DNA from: Serinus canaria
Lineage: Eukaryota; Chordata; Aves; Passeriformes; Fringillidae
Assembly: GCF_022539315.1 (NCBI RefSeq)
Contig: NC_066316.1
Span: forward strand, 51,709,994 to 51,773,993
Length of the DNA stretch: 64,000 nucleotides
Direction of reading: 5' to 3'
Below, one piece after another: positions 61,248-64,000 of this stretch (its first letter is position 1; each line of letters starts with the position of its first letter). The position numbers and the translations under genes are program-made. The notes under the pieces were generated by a model. That model saw only the letters and a program-made list of their open reading frames with translations, was not told the DNA's origin and made no database searches.

Positions 61248-64000
61248 GTAAGTAAGTCCAAAGCATTTAATCCCATTATAGATGTTATTAGGAAATGTCC
61301 TATAAGGATTAGAATGACTTCCCAGAGGAATCAAGTCCTCCATAAGAAGAGAATTAATGGGTGAGGCTACACTTCACAGGGTTATCTTGTATCTTTTATT
61401 AGCTAATTTCTTTTTCTTTGGATCAAAATTATTTTATTCCAGGACATGACAAGAAGTGTGTTAGAAAAACTTTTCACATGCAGAGATTTTGGGCCTAACA
61501 GTTCTCTTCCTGCCAATTTATGCTGGAGGATTTGGAAGCAGGATAGGTGTCTTTCAGGTCAGCACACCTGCAGAGGGACATAGAAACCTAAAGGAGAGCA
61601 TGAGAGGCAACTTAGTTGAGCCAGAAAGATCAGCCTGGACCTGTGGCCCAGGGTAACTCCCAGCAGTGGGGAGAAGTTAGTGCAGAAAGCAGAACTTCTC
61701 AGGGTTCATCCAGCCTCTAGAACAAACTCCCAGGGATAAGCTGGCATTGCAAAATGGCTATCTGTCATCCCAGTTCCTTGACCTTTCTTTCCCTTCCCTA
61801 AATATGTAACAATGGTTTTAAAGGTTTTAAAAAGACACTCATGCTTTTTTCCCCAGAAGATAAGCGTACAAATAATTTCTGGCTGGAGCATTAATTAGGA
61901 TTAACTAGACAGTAAAGGGCAGTGAGGTAACAAAGGGCATTAGGACAGTCACTGACTGGCCCTCACTTTCATTCCACTTCAGGGTTATGGTTTCCAGTTG
62001 CATGCTCTCAGTAGACTTTCTTTTTGTAGTGGTTGCACACCTTAAACTGAGCACTAGTATTGTATTTAGCCTTTATATTATTATGGCACAGTTATTATGT
62101 TCTGCAGGTTGGCTTTCTGTGAAAAGACAGAGCAGGGAAGTTTGGCAGTTGTCTTTTCAGTCACAAGCACATCTTCCTCATGATTATTTCAAAATATTTA
62201 TTACACATTTCATATATTTTAAAATAATTAGGATAGTAAATCCCAGGAATCAAAAGACAAAAGTAGGCATGATTATATCATCAAAATCTGTGTGCAGTCC
62301 TGAAAAGAAAAAAGGTAACATCACAGAGAAACTAAAAATACTTCTCTCTACTGAGGTCTTCTCATGCTGACAAAATAATGTAGCAATAATTGTAGGAGCA
62401 CCTGTTTTCTTATGAAAGTCAAAGCAAATTTTCTGAAAGGCTTCTGTATTTGAAATTATTGTAAGAAGTTGTAAAATCAAGTGGATCATAACAAATCATG
62501 TGCAGTCAGATTATGCAAAATATTTAATATTTTAATGTTTAAGTATCACTGTAGAGATGAGTTACAATTGGAATTAAGAGCTGCAACGTTGACCTCACCT
62601 GTGTTTAATAAGGAGAGAAAAGGTCTACAAACATAGGCAGAGAACCCTTTGTGTATCCATACCTAGAGTAATGTATTGTAATGGAAGCAAGAGCATTACC
62701 TCCAAATTGAGTAGTACCTTATGCTCATGGATAGCACCGTCAAAATTAAATAGTCCTGAAAGATAGCCTTTTATGTTGAAAAAGAAGGCTATTCTCCAGT
62801 GCCAGTGAAAGTATCAAAGACCTTCACCAGTGGCTTATATTTTAATGTTTCACATATATATTAGTTCAGAAGCTCTGTGTTAAGGCTTGCTGTTAAGCAC
62901 CTAGGTTGAGACTGGCTTCATGTGGCTTCATTACTCCAAATGTGTAACTTTAACCTGACATCTTGATTTTGACTGTGAATGCTGGGAGAGCTGTCTGCAT
63001 TCTTCTAGGGCAAATTATAACTATATTCTACTTATTGCTCACAGTTGTGCAATTGTGTTACTTTCAGAACATAGTTAGAGACAAAGATCATAACCTGGAA
63101 ATGGATACAGAAAAGAGTCTGGGAAAAGGGATCATAATGTACTGCTTTCCTTTCAAGTTATAAAAGCATGTGGAAAACAGCACATCAATGGGCACACACA
63201 CTGAAATGGCAGTGCATCCACATGGCAGATGCCTGTATGCTCTGCTATGCTTGCAGAGAGTTTCCAAAGCCATCCAAAAGACTGAACACCCCTTCACTTC
63301 ACATCATATGAAAAATTGCACACCCCCTCACTTCGCATCAAGTTTCAAAGCTTGTAGTTCAAGCTGACACCATCTTAAACTACTAAAAATGTGACATGGC
63401 AGCAAAAAAATTAATTTCTCCCAGAACTAGGGGAATGCTGTTATACTTTTTCCATTTCTAAGAAATTATATTTTATATATTATAATAAATTTAATTTGTT
63501 TGTTCCACTCTGAATTTCAGAAAGTAATGCACAATTTGAAAGTATAAAGCCATTCAAAGACACAATTTTCTGTCTAGCAATGAAGTTTAAAAAGACATTA
63601 GTGATACAAACATCCTAATGTGCATTGTGTATCCATGACAAAAAACATGTGGGGAAATACAGACATAAGAGAGTGAGTTGTGGCAGGGAATTAGTTGGGG
63701 AATAGAACAACTTTTGTGTGACTGCTCAGTTTTATTTAAGTTTCAAACTGAGTTTTCCAGAGTCTTGTTGTCCATATCAAATTGGCCACCCACTCAAATG
63801 TTTGTTTCCTGCCTGCCACCTCCTGCAACACACCAATAGCAGATGGACAGGCCATATCCTCAGCTGCAGTAAACCAATCTAGCTTTGCCAGTCTTAGGGG
63901 AATTATCTCAATTTACAGAGGCTGAAGAGCTGTCATGGTAAATAATTTTCTTGTAACACTTAGCTGTGAGTAATAACTCCACCAGTAAGTAGAAGTCAGT
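61248..64000 (+). other. ADGRG6: ADGRG6 intron 3 (5' part)
   Basis: It begins with the doubled donor GTAAGTAAGT and continues to the right edge. The next expected exon encodes the link after the CUB domain and the pentraxin-like region (human continues VAVSLRNQKV from memory). I found no matching frame after any AG up to 64000, so that exon lies outside. The segment is AT-rich. It includes a weak direct repeat of 'acttcacatca'-type sequence at 63286-63342. No gene or named transposon is seen. Confidence 0.7.

Noticed and set aside
63519..63560. AG after a pyrimidine-rich stretch in intron 3 as the next exon's acceptor
   Set aside because: In the required phase it meets a stop within ten codons and has no similarity to the expected post-CUB sequence.
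1..64000. tRNA, rRNA, CRISPR arrays, bacterial operons or integrated viral genes
   Set aside because: None were seen on either strand. The only mobile-element coding remnant is the decayed LINE reverse transcriptase near 40490-40990.

Overview
This window looks like vertebrate nuclear DNA, most likely from a bird. It is AT-rich and gene-poor, has one CpG island, and carries CR1 LINE fragments whose 3' ends match the avian/reptilian CR1 family. No prokaryotic gene organisation, CRISPR array or rRNA gene is visible.

The one gene I can support is the 5' part of ADGRG6 (GPR126), an adhesion G-protein-coupled receptor, on the + strand. Three exons are present. Exon 1 is essentially 5' UTR. It lies in the CpG island (about 18390-19720) and ends at a consensus donor after base 18919. 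Exon 2 (24587-24687) encodes the signal-peptide region. Exon 3 (60906-61247) encodes one complete CUB domain. Intron 1 is about 5.7 kb and intron 2 about 36.2 kb. Intron 3 runs off the right edge. The pentraxin-like, SEA, GAIN and seven-transmembrane parts must lie to the right of this window.

The most distinctive feature is the start of the gene. The initiator ATG appears to be split by intron 1: AT is the last two bases of exon 1 and G is the first base of exon 2. The rebuilt start sits in a CACCATG context and gives a Met-Met N-terminus. It places the CUB cysteines and calcium ligands at the same residue numbers I recall for the vertebrate orthologues. Just upstream, short uORFs are chained by overlapping stop/start signals: one stops in TAATG, and the next stops at a TGA overlapping the main ATG. 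This suggests translational control by termination-reinitiation.

The rest is non-coding. Positions 1-18390 are upstream intergenic sequence with two CR1 fragments, simple repeats and an 18-bp hairpin. Intron 2 contains a degraded LINE reverse-transcriptase fragment on the minus strand (about 40490-40990), two possible MIR-like SINE relics, several local tandem duplications and a perfect 11-bp hairpin. Open frames elsewhere are short and unrecognisable, or are GC-driven artefacts of the CpG island.
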